Below, in pieces: positions 1-8,701 of a DNA stretch of 64,000 nucleotides (its first letter is position 1; every line of letters begins with the position of its first letter). Both the position numbers and the translations under genes were made by a program. A model generated the notes under the pieces. That model worked only from the letters and a program-made list of their open reading frames with translations. It did no database searches and had not been told where the DNA came from. Source of the stretch: Lactobacillus sp. Sy-1 (GTDB lineage Bacteria > Bacillota > Bacilli > Lactobacillales > Lactobacillaceae); contig NZ_JACCIU010000001.1 in NCBI RefSeq assembly GCF_019303535.1, forward strand, positions 1,302,001 through 1,366,000, written 5' to 3'.

Positions 1-55
1 CCAAATATTCCATCTATTATTTTAGCACGAAATATTAGCGCAGTTAGTATTTCAC

Positions 56-84
56 AAAAAAACTTCCAACGGACAGCTGGAAGT
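56..84 (-). terminator. Rho-independent terminator after the DUF1292 gene
   Basis: Read on the minus strand, a 7-bp stem (ACTTCCA/TGGAAGT) with a short loop is followed by seven T residues. It lies just downstream of the DUF1292 stop codon and would end the ireB-ruvX-DUF1292 transcript. Positions 1-55 show no gene or other signal. Confidence 0.8.
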
Positions 85-92
85 CAGTGGTG

Positions 93-398
93 CTATTCAT
101 CAGAATCGTTATCTAAGAATGTGTTTAGAACGGATTCTACAATGTCCCATTCCTTTTCAGATTCAATCGGCATTAAGCTGCCACCCTGGGGATCACTAGG
201 ATCCTCACCCTTAGGAAGGGCGTAGGCTTCGATATCCACTTCATCGTCGTCTTCCTTACCAGCGGGGTACACCAAAATGTATGATTTTCCCATATCTTCA
301 GATTCGAAGGTAAATAAAATTGTGTATAATTCTTCGTTGCCTTGGTCATCAACCAAGGTAATTTGTTGTTTGCCATCTTCACTAGTCGTTTCAGTCAT
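93..398 (-). CDS. DUF1292 family protein (YrzB-like)
   Basis: This is a 101-residue acidic protein with no signal peptide or membrane segment. The block running from ITLVDDQGNEELY to the YILVYP strand, followed by an acidic C-terminal half, is typical of the DUF1292 family. Its biochemical role is unknown. It is the last gene of the ireB-ruvX-DUF1292 cluster, an order conserved across Firmicutes downstream of alaS. The gap to ruvX is 14 bp, so they are probably co-transcribed. The family assignment is firm; no function should be inferred beyond the conserved neighbourhood. Confidence 0.88.
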   Translation of the reverse strand: MTETTSEDGKQQITLVDDQGNEELYTILFTFESEDMGKSYILVYPAGKEDDDEVDIEAYALPKGEDPSDPQGGSLMPIESEKEWDIVESVLNTFLDNDSDE

Positions 399-412
399 TA
401 TAATTGCTCCTT

Positions 413-847
413 TTATTGTTGGGTTAATTTACCCTTCCGGTCTAAGTAGCCCTGCAAAATCAACTCTGCAGCGACTTTATCGATTACTTGTTTACGTTTT
501 TTTCTGGAAGTGTCAGCTTCTTCAACTAACATTCGCTCGGCTTCTACGGTCGTTAGTCGTTCATCTTGAAAGTCAAATGGAATGCCAAAGTGTTGATTAG
601 CCATCCAGGCGTACTTGCGGCAAGCTTCCACCCGGGGGCCTGAAGTATTATTCATGTTCTTGGGCAGGCCGACCACAAACCCAGTCACTTCATATTGGTC
701 AACTAGTTGTTTGAGGCGGTCCCAACCAAATTCCTTTTGTTCTTCATCAATCGGTATAATTTCGACGCCTTGAGCCGTCCACCCGAGGGGATCACTTACT
801 GCAATCCCCACGGTTTTAGTCCCAACGTCTAAGCCCATTAACCTCAT
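413..847 (-). CDS. ruvX: Holliday junction resolvase-like nuclease RuvX (YqgF)
   Basis: This 144-residue cytosolic protein has the RNase H-like fold of the RuvX/YqgF family, implicated in 16S rRNA 5'-end maturation and proposed as an alternative Holliday junction resolvase. The first acidic catalytic residue is Asp7 in [15 protein letters not shown]. The conserved [10 protein letters not shown] loop is at 61-70, DERLTTVEA at 95-103, and the C-terminal acidic site at Asp123/Glu128. Length is normal. The start codon overlaps the ireB stop by one base, which suggests translational coupling in the ireB operon. Confidence 0.93.
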   Translation of the reverse strand: MRLMGLDVGTKTVGIAVSDPLGWTAQGVEIIPIDEEQKEFGWDRLKQLVDQYEVTGFVVGLPKNMNNTSGPRVEACRKYAWMANQHFGIPFDFQDERLTTVEAERMLVEEADTSRKKRKQVIDKVAAELILQGYLDRKGKLTQQ

Positions 848-1119
848 TATTTTGCGTCCTCATCCTTCTTATTTTTATCAAGGTAGAATCGTACTAGTTC
901 CTCAATAATTTCGTCGCGTTCATGGCGTCGAATCAAATTACGAGCATCGTTAAAACGGGGGATATAAGCCGGATCCCCAGAAATTAAGTATCCTACGATT
1001 TGATTATAAGGATTATACCCCTTTTCTTCCAGGGTTTTATAAACAATTAAAAGTGTATCATGTACATCCTTCGGTGCTTTATTAAAATCGAAGTACATCG
1101 TTTTATCTAAAGAAGCCAT
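847..1119 (-). CDS. ireB: IreB family regulatory phosphoprotein
   Basis: This 90-residue protein belongs to the DUF965/IreB family. In Enterococcus, IreB is a substrate of the PASTA kinase IreK and acts as a negative regulator of cephalosporin resistance, being phosphorylated on N-terminal threonines. Here Thr7 sits in the N-terminal [12 protein letters not shown] segment, while position 4 is Leu. The family core is the [20 protein letters not shown] stretch. It begins the small operon with ruvX and the DUF1292 gene and has its own extended -10 promoter in the gap after alaS. The kinase is not in this window. Confidence 0.92.
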   Translation of the reverse strand: MASLDKTMYFDFNKAPKDVHDTLLIVYKTLEEKGYNPYNQIVGYLISGDPAYIPRFNDARNLIRRHERDEIIEELVRFYLDKNKKDEDAK

Positions 1120-1229
1120 TTACAACACCTCACTATTATTCCGATTAGTTTCATTCTACTAAAAAAACATCAGAATCTCAAATTGGTCCAGATTATTAAT
1201 AAATCCGTTCATTTATCGTCAGTTGTCTT

Positions 1230-1238
1230 ATTATATCA
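1230..1238 (-). promoter_or_regulatory. Extended -10 promoter element for ireB-ruvX
   Basis: On the minus strand the sequence reads TGATATAAT, a perfect -10 hexamer with a TG dinucleotide one base upstream. No good -35 is visible because the upstream bases belong to the alaS terminator. This suggests an extended -10 promoter about 110 bp before ireB. Confidence 0.5.
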
Positions 1239-1244
1239 TAATCT

Positions 1245-1284
1245 AAAAAAAGCCCTAACGGTTGAATTATTTTCACCCGTTAGG
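1245..1284 (-). terminator. Terminator of alaS
   Basis: On the minus strand a strong 8-bp stem (CCTAACGG/CCGTTAGG) with an A/T-rich loop is followed by GC and seven T residues, 15 bp past the alaS stop codon. Confidence 0.9.
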
Positions 1285-1298
1285 ACAATTTGCTTTAA

Positions 1299-3944
1299 CT
1301 ATTTTTGAGATTTAACAAAATCAACAGCCGCACTCATTGCATCGTTCAAACCAGCGGGATTCGTTCCACCAGCTTGAGCCATGTTAGGGCGACCACCACC
1401 ACCACCGTTAATATTTCCAGCAATGGCCTTGATCAAATCACCAGCCTTAAAGCCGGCCTTAACCTTTTCATCACTGACAGCAGCAATTAAGTTGGCCTTA
1501 TCCTTACTGTTAGTTCCCAGCACTAACACGTCAGAAAGCCCCTTGGTCCGCCAAGTATCTGCTAATTGACGGAGTTGGTTCATTCCAGAATCCTTAATAA
1601 TTCCGGTAATGATCTTGACCCCATTAGCATCCTGAACGTTTTCAAACACGTCGTTAGCTTGTTGACCAGCAATCTTAGCTTCTAATGATTCTTGCTTTTG
1701 TTGAAGGGCTTTTACTTCTGATTGCATTTGCGTTACCTTATTTGGCACGTCCTTAATTTGCTTCGTCTTGAGTTCATCAGCAACCTGCTTCAATAGTGCT
1801 TCCCGGTCGTTTAAGAATTCGAAGGCTTCCTTAGAAGTAACGGCTTCAATTCTCCGCACTCCAGCCCCAACTCCTGATTCAGAAACAATCTTGAAGAGGC
1901 CGATTTCACTGGTGTTCTTAACGTGGTCACCACCACAAAATTCAACTGAGAAGTCCCCAGCGCTAACCACTCTGACCTTCTTACCGTACTTAGAACTAAA
2001 TACGGCTACCGCACCCATTTCCTTACCAGTCTTTGGATCGGTTTCAATCGTTGTCACTGGTAGGGCTGCAAAGATTTGGTCGTTCACTAATTGTTCCACC
2101 TTCTTAAGGTCGTCGTCAGTTACGGAGCCGAAGTGGTTAAAGTCAAACCGTAAATAAGTGGGTTCCACTAGTGAACCAGCTTGTTGGGTGTGGCCACCCA
2201 AAATGTTCCGAAGCGATTGATCCAACAAGTGGGTTGCGGTATGGTTCTTTTCAACCTTACTGTGGAAACTACGGTCCACTACTAATTTGTATAATTCGCC
2301 CTTCTTCATTGGCTCCACTAGTTCAACGGTATGAAGGTTTTGGTTATTAGGGGCATGTTGTACGTCAATTACTTTAGCCACTAAGTTACCAGCTTGGTCT
2401 TCAATAACCCCTTGGTCAGCAACTTGGCCCCCCATTTCAGCGTAGAATGGTGTTTGATCAAAGATCAATTCTGCCTTGCCAGCCTTAACAGAGTCCACTA
2501 GCTTTTCATCAAAGACGATGTCTTCTAGTTTTGCCTTATCCACCGTTAATTGGGTGTATCCAACGTACTTACTTGGGGTCTTGATATCAACCAAGAGATC
2601 CCGTTGAATGGCCATTGCATTGCCATCGTCTCTGGCGTTTCTAGCCCGGTCCTTTTGCTTTTGCATTTCATTTTTGAAACCTTCTGCATCAACGCTCATC
2701 CCAGCATCAGTCAGGTATTCTTGCGTTAATTCGAATGGAAAACCATAGGTATCGTAGAGCTTAAATGCATCGGCCCCACTCATTTGTTTTTCGTTGGATG
2801 CCCGAACCTTATCCATCAAGTCGTTCAAGAGGTCCAATCCATCTGAAAGGGTGTCGTTAAAACGGTTTTCTTCTGATTTAACCACCTTTTCAATGTAGTC
2901 TGCATTCTTCAATACGTCTGGGTAGTGGGACTTCATGATCTCACCCACCACTGGTACCAACTTGTAGAGGAAGTTTTCTTGAATTCCTAGGTCCCGACCA
3001 GCAACGATGGCCCGCCGAATCAAACGTCTGATCACGTAACCACGACCAACGTTGGATGGAATGGCCCCATCGTTAATTGCAAACGTAATGGCCCGGGCAT
3101 GATCGGCAATGATCTTGAATGAAACATCATCGGCTTCTACTTTGCCATACTTCCGACCATCACTTAGTTCTTGGGTCTTATGGATAATTGGTAGGAAGAG
3201 ATCGGTTTCAAAGTTAGTTGGGGCGTCTTGGAAAATTGAAACGACCCGTTCGAGTCCCATCCCCGTATCAATGTTCTTTCTTGGAAGTGGTTCGTAGGTA
3301 TCATCTGGTTTATGGTTGAACTGGGAGAACACGATGTTCCAGACTTCGAGGTAACGTTCGTTTTCCCCACCAGGATAGTTTTCTGGATCGTCGGGTGCTA
3401 AGTCGTTAAACTTTTCGCCACGGTCGTAGAAGATTTCTGAATCTGGACCTGAAGGCCCCTGACCAACATCCCAGAAGTTATCTTCCATGTCGATTAGGTG
3501 GCTTGGATCCACCCCGGCTTCAATCCAGAAGTTGCGCGCGTCTTCGTCTTCAGGATAAATGGTCATGTATAACTTATCCTTATCCCAGCCGAAGTACTTC
3601 TCTGAAGTTAACAGTTCAAAGGCCCAGTGAATGGCTTCCTTTTTAAAGTAATCCCCAACGGAGAAGTTCCCTAGCATTTCAAATAACGTTTGGTGCCGAG
3701 CAGTCTTCCCAACGTTTTCAATATCGTTCGTCCGAATACTCTTTTGGGAGCTAGTCATTCTACGGTTCTTAGGAACCACACGGCCTTCAAAGTACTTCTT
3801 CATGGTTGCAACCCCGGAATTAATCCAAAGCAATGATAGATCGTCCACTGGAATCAACGATGCACTTGGCATGATCGTGTGACCACGTTCTGCAAAGAAA
3901 TCCAAATACATTTGGCGAATTTCACTACTACTTAATTTTTTCAT
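1299..3944 (-). CDS. alaS: Alanyl-tRNA synthetase
   Basis: AlaS charges tRNA-Ala in the cytosol. The start at 3944 gives 881 residues beginning MKKLSSSEIRQ. An open frame continues 26 codons upstream to 4022, but those codons lie in the T-box terminator, while 3944 has a strong GGAGGG ribosome site 10 bases before it. The protein shows the class II catalytic domain at the N-terminus, the editing-domain zinc motif HTATH near residue 570 with CGGDHV near residue 670, and the Gly-rich C-Ala tail (NINGGGGGRPNMAQAGG). Expression is controlled by the upstream T-box. Confidence 0.97.
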   Translation of the reverse strand: MKKLSSSEIRQMYLDFFAERGHTIMPSASLIPVDDLSLLWINSGVATMKKYFEGRVVPKNRRMTSSQKSIRTNDIENVGKTARHQTLFEMLGNFSVGDYFKKEAIHWAFELLTSEKYFGWDKDKLYMTIYPEDEDARNFWIEAGVDPSHLIDMEDNFWDVGQGPSGPDSEIFYDRGEKFNDLAPDDPENYPGGENERYLEVWNIVFSQFNHKPDDTYEPLPRKNIDTGMGLERVVSIFQDAPTNFETDLFLPIIHKTQELSDGRKYGKVEADDVSFKIIADHARAITFAINDGAIPSNVGRGYVIRRLIRRAIVAGRDLGIQENFLYKLVPVVGEIMKSHYPDVLKNADYIEKVVKSEENRFNDTLSDGLDLLNDLMDKVRASNEKQMSGADAFKLYDTYGFPFELTQEYLTDAGMSVDAEGFKNEMQKQKDRARNARDDGNAMAIQRDLLVDIKTPSKYVGYTQLTVDKAKLEDIVFDEKLVDSVKAGKAELIFDQTPFYAEMGGQVADQGVIEDQAGNLVAKVIDVQHAPNNQNLHTVELVEPMKKGELYKLVVDRSFHSKVEKNHTATHLLDQSLRNILGGHTQQAGSLVEPTYLRFDFNHFGSVTDDDLKKVEQLVNDQIFAALPVTTIETDPKTGKEMGAVAVFSSKYGKKVRVVSAGDFSVEFCGGDHVKNTSEIGLFKIVSESGVGAGVRRIEAVTSKEAFEFLNDREALLKQVADELKTKQIKDVPNKVTQMQSEVKALQQKQESLEAKIAGQQANDVFENVQDANGVKIITGIIKDSGMNQLRQLADTWRTKGLSDVLVLGTNSKDKANLIAAVSDEKVKAGFKAGDLIKAIAGNINGGGGGRPNMAQAGGTNPAGLNDAMSAAVDFVKSQK

Positions 3945-3960
3945 CTCAATAAATCCCTCC

Positions 3961-4180
3961 AAAAGCACAAAAACACCGTTGCTAGTAAAGACGCTTTTAA
4001 CGCGGTACCACTTTACTTGCAACGATGTTTTCGTTTACCTCTTTAATTCTCAATAACGCTGAGCAGCGTAACTTTAATCTGGATAGCACGAGCGATAAAC
4101 TTGTGGGCTTTGCACTGACCAACCCATCTCTGCTTGCCATTTAGCACTCGTATGTTCCAAGTTGTTAATTTTAATTTTTA
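3961..4180 (-). promoter_or_regulatory. T-box riboswitch, Ala specifier, upstream of alaS
   Basis: The minus-strand leader carries the antiterminator core TGGTACCGCG (4001-4010). It is followed by a terminator stem (GTTGC-AGTAAAG paired with CTTTACTAGCAAC) and a T-run (about 3961-4035). In stem I, a lower stem TGGA/TCCA and an upper stem ACGAG/CTCGT flank a loop whose 3' strand is GCTA. The GCT at 4085-4087 is therefore the specifier, an alanine codon followed by A. Uncharged tRNA-Ala would pair with it and favour readthrough into alaS. Confidence 0.92.
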
Positions 4181-4189
4181 ATCATTCTC

Positions 4190-4218
4190 ATTATACAATA
4201 TTTTTATTCTTGAGCCAA
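4190..4218 (-). promoter_or_regulatory. Promoter of the alaS T-box transcript
   Basis: The minus strand reads TTGGCT (4213-4218), 17 bp, then TATAAT (4190-4195). The match is near consensus and it lies immediately upstream of the T-box stem I. Confidence 0.75.
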
Positions 4219-4234
4219 TCTTTATGCCTAAAAA

Positions 4235-5596
4235 TCACCGGTAACGTTGGGAACTTTGCTTCTTTTGCTTCCGTTGTTGACGGGCTTCATTTCGTTGCTC
4301 GATTTTCCGGTTCATTTCATCATTGCGTTTGATGGCGTTCTTGATCCGCCGTTTATAACCAGGCTTGACTTTCCGCTTATTCTTTTTAACCATTCCAATC
4401 ATAGTTGGTTCTAGCTTTTTAGCCTTATTGCGGTGGGTCTTCCGCCGGTTTCGGTCATATGAATCAACAACTTCATGATTCTTGATGGCCTTTGGTAAAA
4501 ACTTGATGCCCATTTTTTCTAATTCGGCCACCCGGTCTTCTTCCCCCGGCTGGTAGAGTGTGATCGCCGTTCCGGACATTCCATTGCGCCCGGTCCGGCC
4601 AACCCGATGGATAAAGTAATCGAGGTCCTCTGGAATATCATCGTTAATCACGTCAGATACTCCGTCAATATCAATTCCCCGGGCAGCTAAATCCGTCGCC
4701 ACCACGAACTGGAATTCAAGTCGTTGAACCTGCTTCATGATTCGCTTCCGTTCCCGCGGTTTCATTCCCCCTTGAATCATTCCAACTTTGAGCCCCTGAC
4801 CGAGTAGGTAGTCATGAATTTCCTTTACCCGGGACCGAGTATTAGCAAAAATTAACACCAGGTAGGGTTCTCCAATCGTTAGGAGTTGGTAAATCAAATC
4901 ATTTTTGTCCTGCCCCTTGGTAGAAATCAAAAGGTTCTTGACCGTTGGGCTAATTACTGATTCAACCGGGATTTCTTCTGAAACTGGCTGGTTCATGTAC
5001 TTCTTCAAAAATGGTTCTAATTTTTGGGGAATCGTAGCTGAAAAGACCATCATTTGCAGATCTTCACCAAAGCTAGCGGCAATCTTATCCACTTCGCCTA
5101 AGAAACCAAGGTCAAGCGTCATATCAGCTTCGTCGACAACTAACCGGTTCGCAGTGTGGAGGTCCAGCGCCTGGGTTTGAACGAGGTCTAAGATTCGTCC
5201 TGGCGTCCCAATTACAATTTGGGGTTGTTCATTGGCCAACTTTTCAATTTGGCGTTGCTTGTCGGTCCCCCCCACGTAGTTAGCGATGTGAATGATCTGG
5301 TCACTATGACTGGCTAGCTGTTTGGCATTCTCGTAAATTTGGTAGGCTAGTTCCCGACTGGGAGTAGTAATAACTGCCTGAACCGCTTGGTTAGCGGGAT
5401 CAATTTGATCAAAAATGGGTAGCAAGAACGCATGGGTCTTTCCACTCCCGGTGGCGGATTGGCCAATCACGTCTTTTCCCTTCCGAATAACTGGAATTAA
5501 CTTTGCTTGAACCGGAGTGGGTTCAACAAATTTAAGTTCCGCCAAGGCGTCATTAATGAATGGCTTTAAGTTAAACTGTTTAAAAGTGGTCCTCAT
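4235..5596 (-). CDS. cshB: DEAD-box RNA helicase (CshB-like)
   Basis: This 453-residue ATP-dependent RNA helicase probably acts in ribosome biogenesis, cold adaptation or RNA decay. Visible motifs are Walker A ATGSGKT at 48-54, TPSREL near 78-83, DEAD at 155-158, SAT at 186-188 and HRVGRTGR near residue 332. The C-terminal 70 residues are strongly basic (runs of Lys, Arg and Gln), typical of RNA-binding tails in this subfamily. Its start overlaps the nrnA stop by one base. The neighbourhood (nrnA upstream, alaS downstream) is the usual one for the CshB branch in lactobacilli. Confidence 0.9.
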   Translation of the reverse strand: MRTTFKQFNLKPFINDALAELKFVEPTPVQAKLIPVIRKGKDVIGQSATGSGKTHAFLLPIFDQIDPANQAVQAVITTPSRELAYQIYENAKQLASHSDQIIHIANYVGGTDKQRQIEKLANEQPQIVIGTPGRILDLVQTQALDLHTANRLVVDEADMTLDLGFLGEVDKIAASFGEDLQMMVFSATIPQKLEPFLKKYMNQPVSEEIPVESVISPTVKNLLISTKGQDKNDLIYQLLTIGEPYLVLIFANTRSRVKEIHDYLLGQGLKVGMIQGGMKPRERKRIMKQVQRLEFQFVVATDLAARGIDIDGVSDVINDDIPEDLDYFIHRVGRTGRNGMSGTAITLYQPGEEDRVAELEKMGIKFLPKAIKNHEVVDSYDRNRRKTHRNKAKKLEPTMIGMVKKNKRKVKPGYKRRIKNAIKRNDEMNRKIEQRNEARQQRKQKKQSSQRYR

Positions 5597-6552
5597 TAGG
5601 CGATTACTCCTTTATAATTCTTTGCAGCATCACTAATCGCTGCAACTACCTGCTTGATTTCAGCATCATCCTTAGCAACCGCACCACTAGCTAGTGGATG
5701 GCCACCACCACCGAATTGCTTTGCAATTTCGTTGATTACGGGCCCCTTTGAACGAAGCCGGACCCGATAACTTTCGTCCTTTTGTTGAACGAAGATAGCC
5801 CAGTCCTTGATTTCCTTAAGTTTGCCAGGCAATGGAACCACCGCTGAGGTACTTTCATCCCCTAGGTCGAGGTCCTTCAAAATTTGGTTCGTCAATACGA
5901 TATATCCTGCCCCGGTTTCTAAAATTTGTAGGTTTTGGTAAACGTAGGCCGATAGCCGTGCTAATGGTAGGTCGATTTCATCTTCAATTTGATTAACGTC
6001 ACTAGTCGAGAAGTCCAACTGCGCCAAACCAGCAGCAACCGCAAATGTGTGTGCGGAAGTAGATGGGTACTTGAAGCGCCCTGTATCGCCAACGATTCCG
6101 GCGTACAGTAGGCGTCCGGCTTCAGCATTGATTTTAAGATCATCACTATTGGCGTATAGGTCATAAATTAATTCACTAGTACTAGAAGCTTCTGGTTTTA
6201 CCCACATTAGATCCCCAAATTGATCGTCATTAGGATGGTGGTCAATTTTGATCATCTTCTTACCGGTGGTATAACGGGCATCATCCACCCGGGGTTGATT
6301 AGCGGTATCCAATACCATTACCAATGCGTCTTTGTAAACGTCGTCGGCAATTTCATCAACCGTCCCAAGCCAGTTAAAGCCGGCGTATTGCTTTCCAACG
6401 CAATAAACGTGCTTTGCCGGGAATGATTCCTTAATGATGTTCGCAAGGCCCATTTGCGAACCAATGGCGTCTGGATCAGGGTGTTGGTGTCGGTGGATAA
6501 TAATTGTATCAAATTGTTTAATTGTTTTAACGATTTCTTCTTGAATATTCAT
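5596..6552 (-). CDS. nrnA: Bifunctional oligoribonuclease / pAp phosphatase NrnA
   Basis: This 318-residue DHH-DHHA1 phosphoesterase degrades short oligonucleotides (nanoRNA) and dephosphorylates pAp. Metal ligands are visible in HRHQHPDPDAIGS (20-32), VLDTAN (80-85) and the DHH motif at 104-106. The C-terminal DHHA1 motif GGGGHPLASG is near residue 285. Length is normal. It is translationally coupled to the helicase gene (one-base overlap), so an RNA-unwinding protein and an oligo-RNase are made together. The start ATG at 6552 follows an AGGATGGC-type ribosome site. Confidence 0.94.
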   Translation of the reverse strand: MNIQEEIVKTIKQFDTIIIHRHQHPDPDAIGSQMGLANIIKESFPAKHVYCVGKQYAGFNWLGTVDEIADDVYKDALVMVLDTANQPRVDDARYTTGKKMIKIDHHPNDDQFGDLMWVKPEASSTSELIYDLYANSDDLKINAEAGRLLYAGIVGDTGRFKYPSTSAHTFAVAAGLAQLDFSTSDVNQIEDEIDLPLARLSAYVYQNLQILETGAGYIVLTNQILKDLDLGDESTSAVVPLPGKLKEIKDWAIFVQQKDESYRVRLRSKGPVINEIAKQFGGGGHPLASGAVAKDDAEIKQVVAAISDAAKNYKGVIA

Positions 6553-6593
6553 GATGCCATCCTTTTTTTGTTTGGTGTCTAAATTATAACATT

Positions 6594-6620
6594 AAAAAAA
6601 GCCTGAGTAACTTCAGGCTT
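6594..6620 (-). terminator. Terminator after yajC
   Basis: On the minus strand AAGCCTGA/TCAGGCTT forms a stem with a short loop, followed by a T-run. It closes the ruvA-ruvB-yajC transcript. A TATAAT-like -10 (6583-6588) immediately after it may start nrnA-cshB transcription. Confidence 0.88.
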
Positions 6621-6641
6621 TCTAAAGGTCGATTTAAATTT

Positions 6642-7001
6642 TTATTTAGTTGCTTCTTCATCAGCTGGCTTAGCATCTGCTGAATCAGATGTAGCTGATT
6701 TAGCATCGTCATTATCTTCACTCGTGCTTGCAGCTGCAGTAGTAGCGGCCTTAACACTAGCAATGGCGTTTAAATCAAATTCAAGGTAAATCCCGTCACA
6801 GTCTAAGGTCACGGTATTATTTGACTTATCGATAGTATCAACGACCCCGTGAAGCCGACCGATTGTAACCACGTGGTCGCCCTTTGAAAGGTTGTTAATG
6901 GTTTTTTGATGTTCTTGTTGACGCTTCTTTTGTGGTCTAATCATGGTGAAGTACATCACAACGATAATTAGCACAACGAAAATTAATGTTTGGTATTGCA
7001 T
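6642..7001 (-). CDS. yajC: Preprotein translocase accessory subunit YajC
   Basis: YajC is a small single-span membrane protein of the SecDF-YajC accessory complex. The 119 residues begin with a hydrophobic helix (about 4-20), followed by the family signature MIRPQKKRQQEHQ (20-32) and a cytoplasmic beta-rich domain containing GDHVVTIGRLHGVV. The last 35 residues are an acidic, Ala/Ser/Asp-rich low-complexity tail longer than in many homologues. It follows ruvB by 48 bp; in many lactobacilli queA and tgt lie between these two genes, but they are absent here. Confidence 0.93.
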   Translation of the reverse strand: MQYQTLIFVVLIIVVMYFTMIRPQKKRQQEHQKTINNLSKGDHVVTIGRLHGVVDTIDKSNNTVTLDCDGIYLEFDLNAIASVKAATTAAASTSEDNDDAKSATSDSADAKPADEEATK

Positions 7002-7049
7002 AATTATTACACCCCTTATTTATATACTACTTTAACAAAAACTAATCAA

Positions 7050-8057
7050 TTAGTCTACTGATTTTAAATTAAAATGCTCATACGCCTTATTAGTAACGGT
7101 TCTCCCGCGGGCCGTTCGCTTTAAAAAGCCGATTTGCAACAGGTAGGGTTCATACATTGATTCAATCGTTTCAGATTCCTCCCCAATGTTGGCCGCAATC
7201 GTGTTTAAGCCAACCGGGCCCCCGTTATAAATTTCAATCATGGTAGTTAATAACTTTTTATCGGTTTCATCAAGGCCCATGTCATCGACCTTGAGCAACT
7301 CTAATGCATGCGCCACAATCGGTAGTTCAATTGCGGACCGACCAGAAACCTGGGCGAAGTCCCGCACCCGTTTTAAAATGCGGTTGGCAATTCGGGGCGT
7401 CCCCCGCGACCGACGGGCAATTTCATGGGCTGCCTGCTCCTGAATCGTGGTGTGAAAAATATCAGCCGTCCGCTTTACAATTTCCTGTAAATCAGCCACT
7501 TGATAGTAGTTCATGTGCTCTACGATTCCAAAACGATCACGCAGTGGGGCGGCTAAGTTTCCGGCCCGCGTAGTTGCCCCAATCAGCGTAAACGGTGGGA
7601 GTGGGAAATGCACCGGATGGGCGGTTGGTCCCTGTCCGACAACAATATCGATATAAAAATCTTCCATTGCTGAATATAGCATTTCTTCAACCACCTTTGG
7701 TAAGCGGTGAATTTCATCAATGAACAAAACGTCGCCCGGACGGAGCTCATTTAACAGCGCCACCAGGTCACCAGGCTTTTCAATCGCAGGCCCACTGGTG
7801 GTTTTAATGTTAACCCCCATTTCCCTAGCGATAATCATTGCCAGGGTCGTTTTCCCTAATCCAGGGGGGCCGTACAGTAAGACGTGGTCTAGCGATTCTG
7901 CGCGTTGCCGCGCGGCTTGAATGTAAATCGAAAGCTCATGTTTAAGTTGGTCTTGCCCAATGTATTGGCTTAGCTTCTGCGGCCGTAGTGATTTTTCAAC
8001 CACCGTTTCATCGTTATCCTCAGCTGAGCCAGAAACAATTCGATGATCGTCAGCCAT
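7050..8057 (-). CDS. ruvB: Holliday junction branch migration ATPase RuvB
   Basis: RuvB is the hexameric AAA+ motor that, with RuvA, drives branch migration of Holliday junctions. The 335 residues contain Walker A GPPGLGKT at 63-70, Walker [10 protein letters not shown] near 110, the sensor-1 segment GATTRAG, and the C-terminal winged helix with RTARGRTVT. Length and motifs are normal. It sits 18 bp downstream of ruvA in the mutS-mutL-ruvA-ruvB-yajC run, so repair and recombination genes are likely co-expressed. Confidence 0.97.
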   Translation of the reverse strand: MADDHRIVSGSAEDNDETVVEKSLRPQKLSQYIGQDQLKHELSIYIQAARQRAESLDHVLLYGPPGLGKTTLAMIIAREMGVNIKTTSGPAIEKPGDLVALLNELRPGDVLFIDEIHRLPKVVEEMLYSAMEDFYIDIVVGQGPTAHPVHFPLPPFTLIGATTRAGNLAAPLRDRFGIVEHMNYYQVADLQEIVKRTADIFHTTIQEQAAHEIARRSRGTPRIANRILKRVRDFAQVSGRSAIELPIVAHALELLKVDDMGLDETDKKLLTTMIEIYNGGPVGLNTIAANIGEESETIESMYEPYLLQIGFLKRTARGRTVTNKAYEHFNLKSVD

Positions 8058-8075
8058 CCCAATTCCTCCCTTCTT

Positions 8076-8687
8076 CTAATACTGAGTGAGTAGCTTCAAT
8101 CCCTCACTTAAATATTGATTGGTATCCATTGGAGCATCAATCGCAAGTAACTGCTTCTCCACTTTTTTAACGTCACGGGCTGAATACCCCAATGCGTTCA
8201 ATGCATCTAATGCATCCCTTAGTTCCTTCGCAGCGTCTCCGTCATCGGCAACACTAGGTTCTGGAACCAATAGTTCACCTTCAAATAGGTCGTCAATTTT
8301 CCCCTTCAAATCTAAGACAATTTGTTTGGCCGTCTTCTTCCCTACGCCCGGAAACTTAGTCAAAAAGGTAATGTTTTCTTCATTAATAGCCTTAAGTAAC
8401 CCCTGGTTCTGGTTTCCCGCCATAATTGCATTTGCACTCTTTGGCCCAATTCCGGAAACATTGATTAACTTTTCAAATAATGCCTTATCCTTTAAGGCAT
8501 GAAATGCGTATAGTGATTGAAATGAATCGGCAATCACCTGATGGATATAAACCCGGATTTTTTGGTTGGCATCCACCTGGTAGCTATACGGATCAGCTGT
8601 AAACAGAAGGTAGCCAATCCCGTTAACCTCCAATACGATGTAACTGGGGGTAACTGCAGTTACGTAACCCTCAAAATATTCATACAT
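8076..8687 (-). CDS. ruvA: Holliday junction DNA-binding protein RuvA
   Basis: RuvA binds four-way junctions as a tetramer and loads RuvB. The 203-residue protein starts MYEYFEGYVT (OB-fold domain I). It then has two helix-hairpin-helix motifs (LINVSGIGPKSANAIM and LTKFPGVGKKTAKQIV, about residues 71-125). An acidic linker leads to the C-terminal domain III that contacts RuvB. Length is normal. It lies 14 bp after mutL. Confidence 0.96.
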   Translation of the reverse strand: MYEYFEGYVTAVTPSYIVLEVNGIGYLLFTADPYSYQVDANQKIRVYIHQVIADSFQSLYAFHALKDKALFEKLINVSGIGPKSANAIMAGNQNQGLLKAINEENITFLTKFPGVGKKTAKQIVLDLKGKIDDLFEGELLVPEPSVADDGDAAKELRDALDALNALGYSARDVKKVEKQLLAIDAPMDTNQYLSEGLKLLTQY

Positions 8688-8701
8688 TTTATTTACCTTC
8701 C

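Noticed and set aside
173-382. Antisense and alternate-frame ORFs across the window (for example 173-382 minus, 277-600 plus, 1768-2157 plus)
   Set aside because: All overlap well-supported genes in other frames, lack ribosome sites and have no recognisable protein content.
3945-4022. 26-residue N-terminal extension of AlaS
   Set aside because: It lies inside the T-box terminator, and ATG 3944 has the ribosome site and the family N-terminus.
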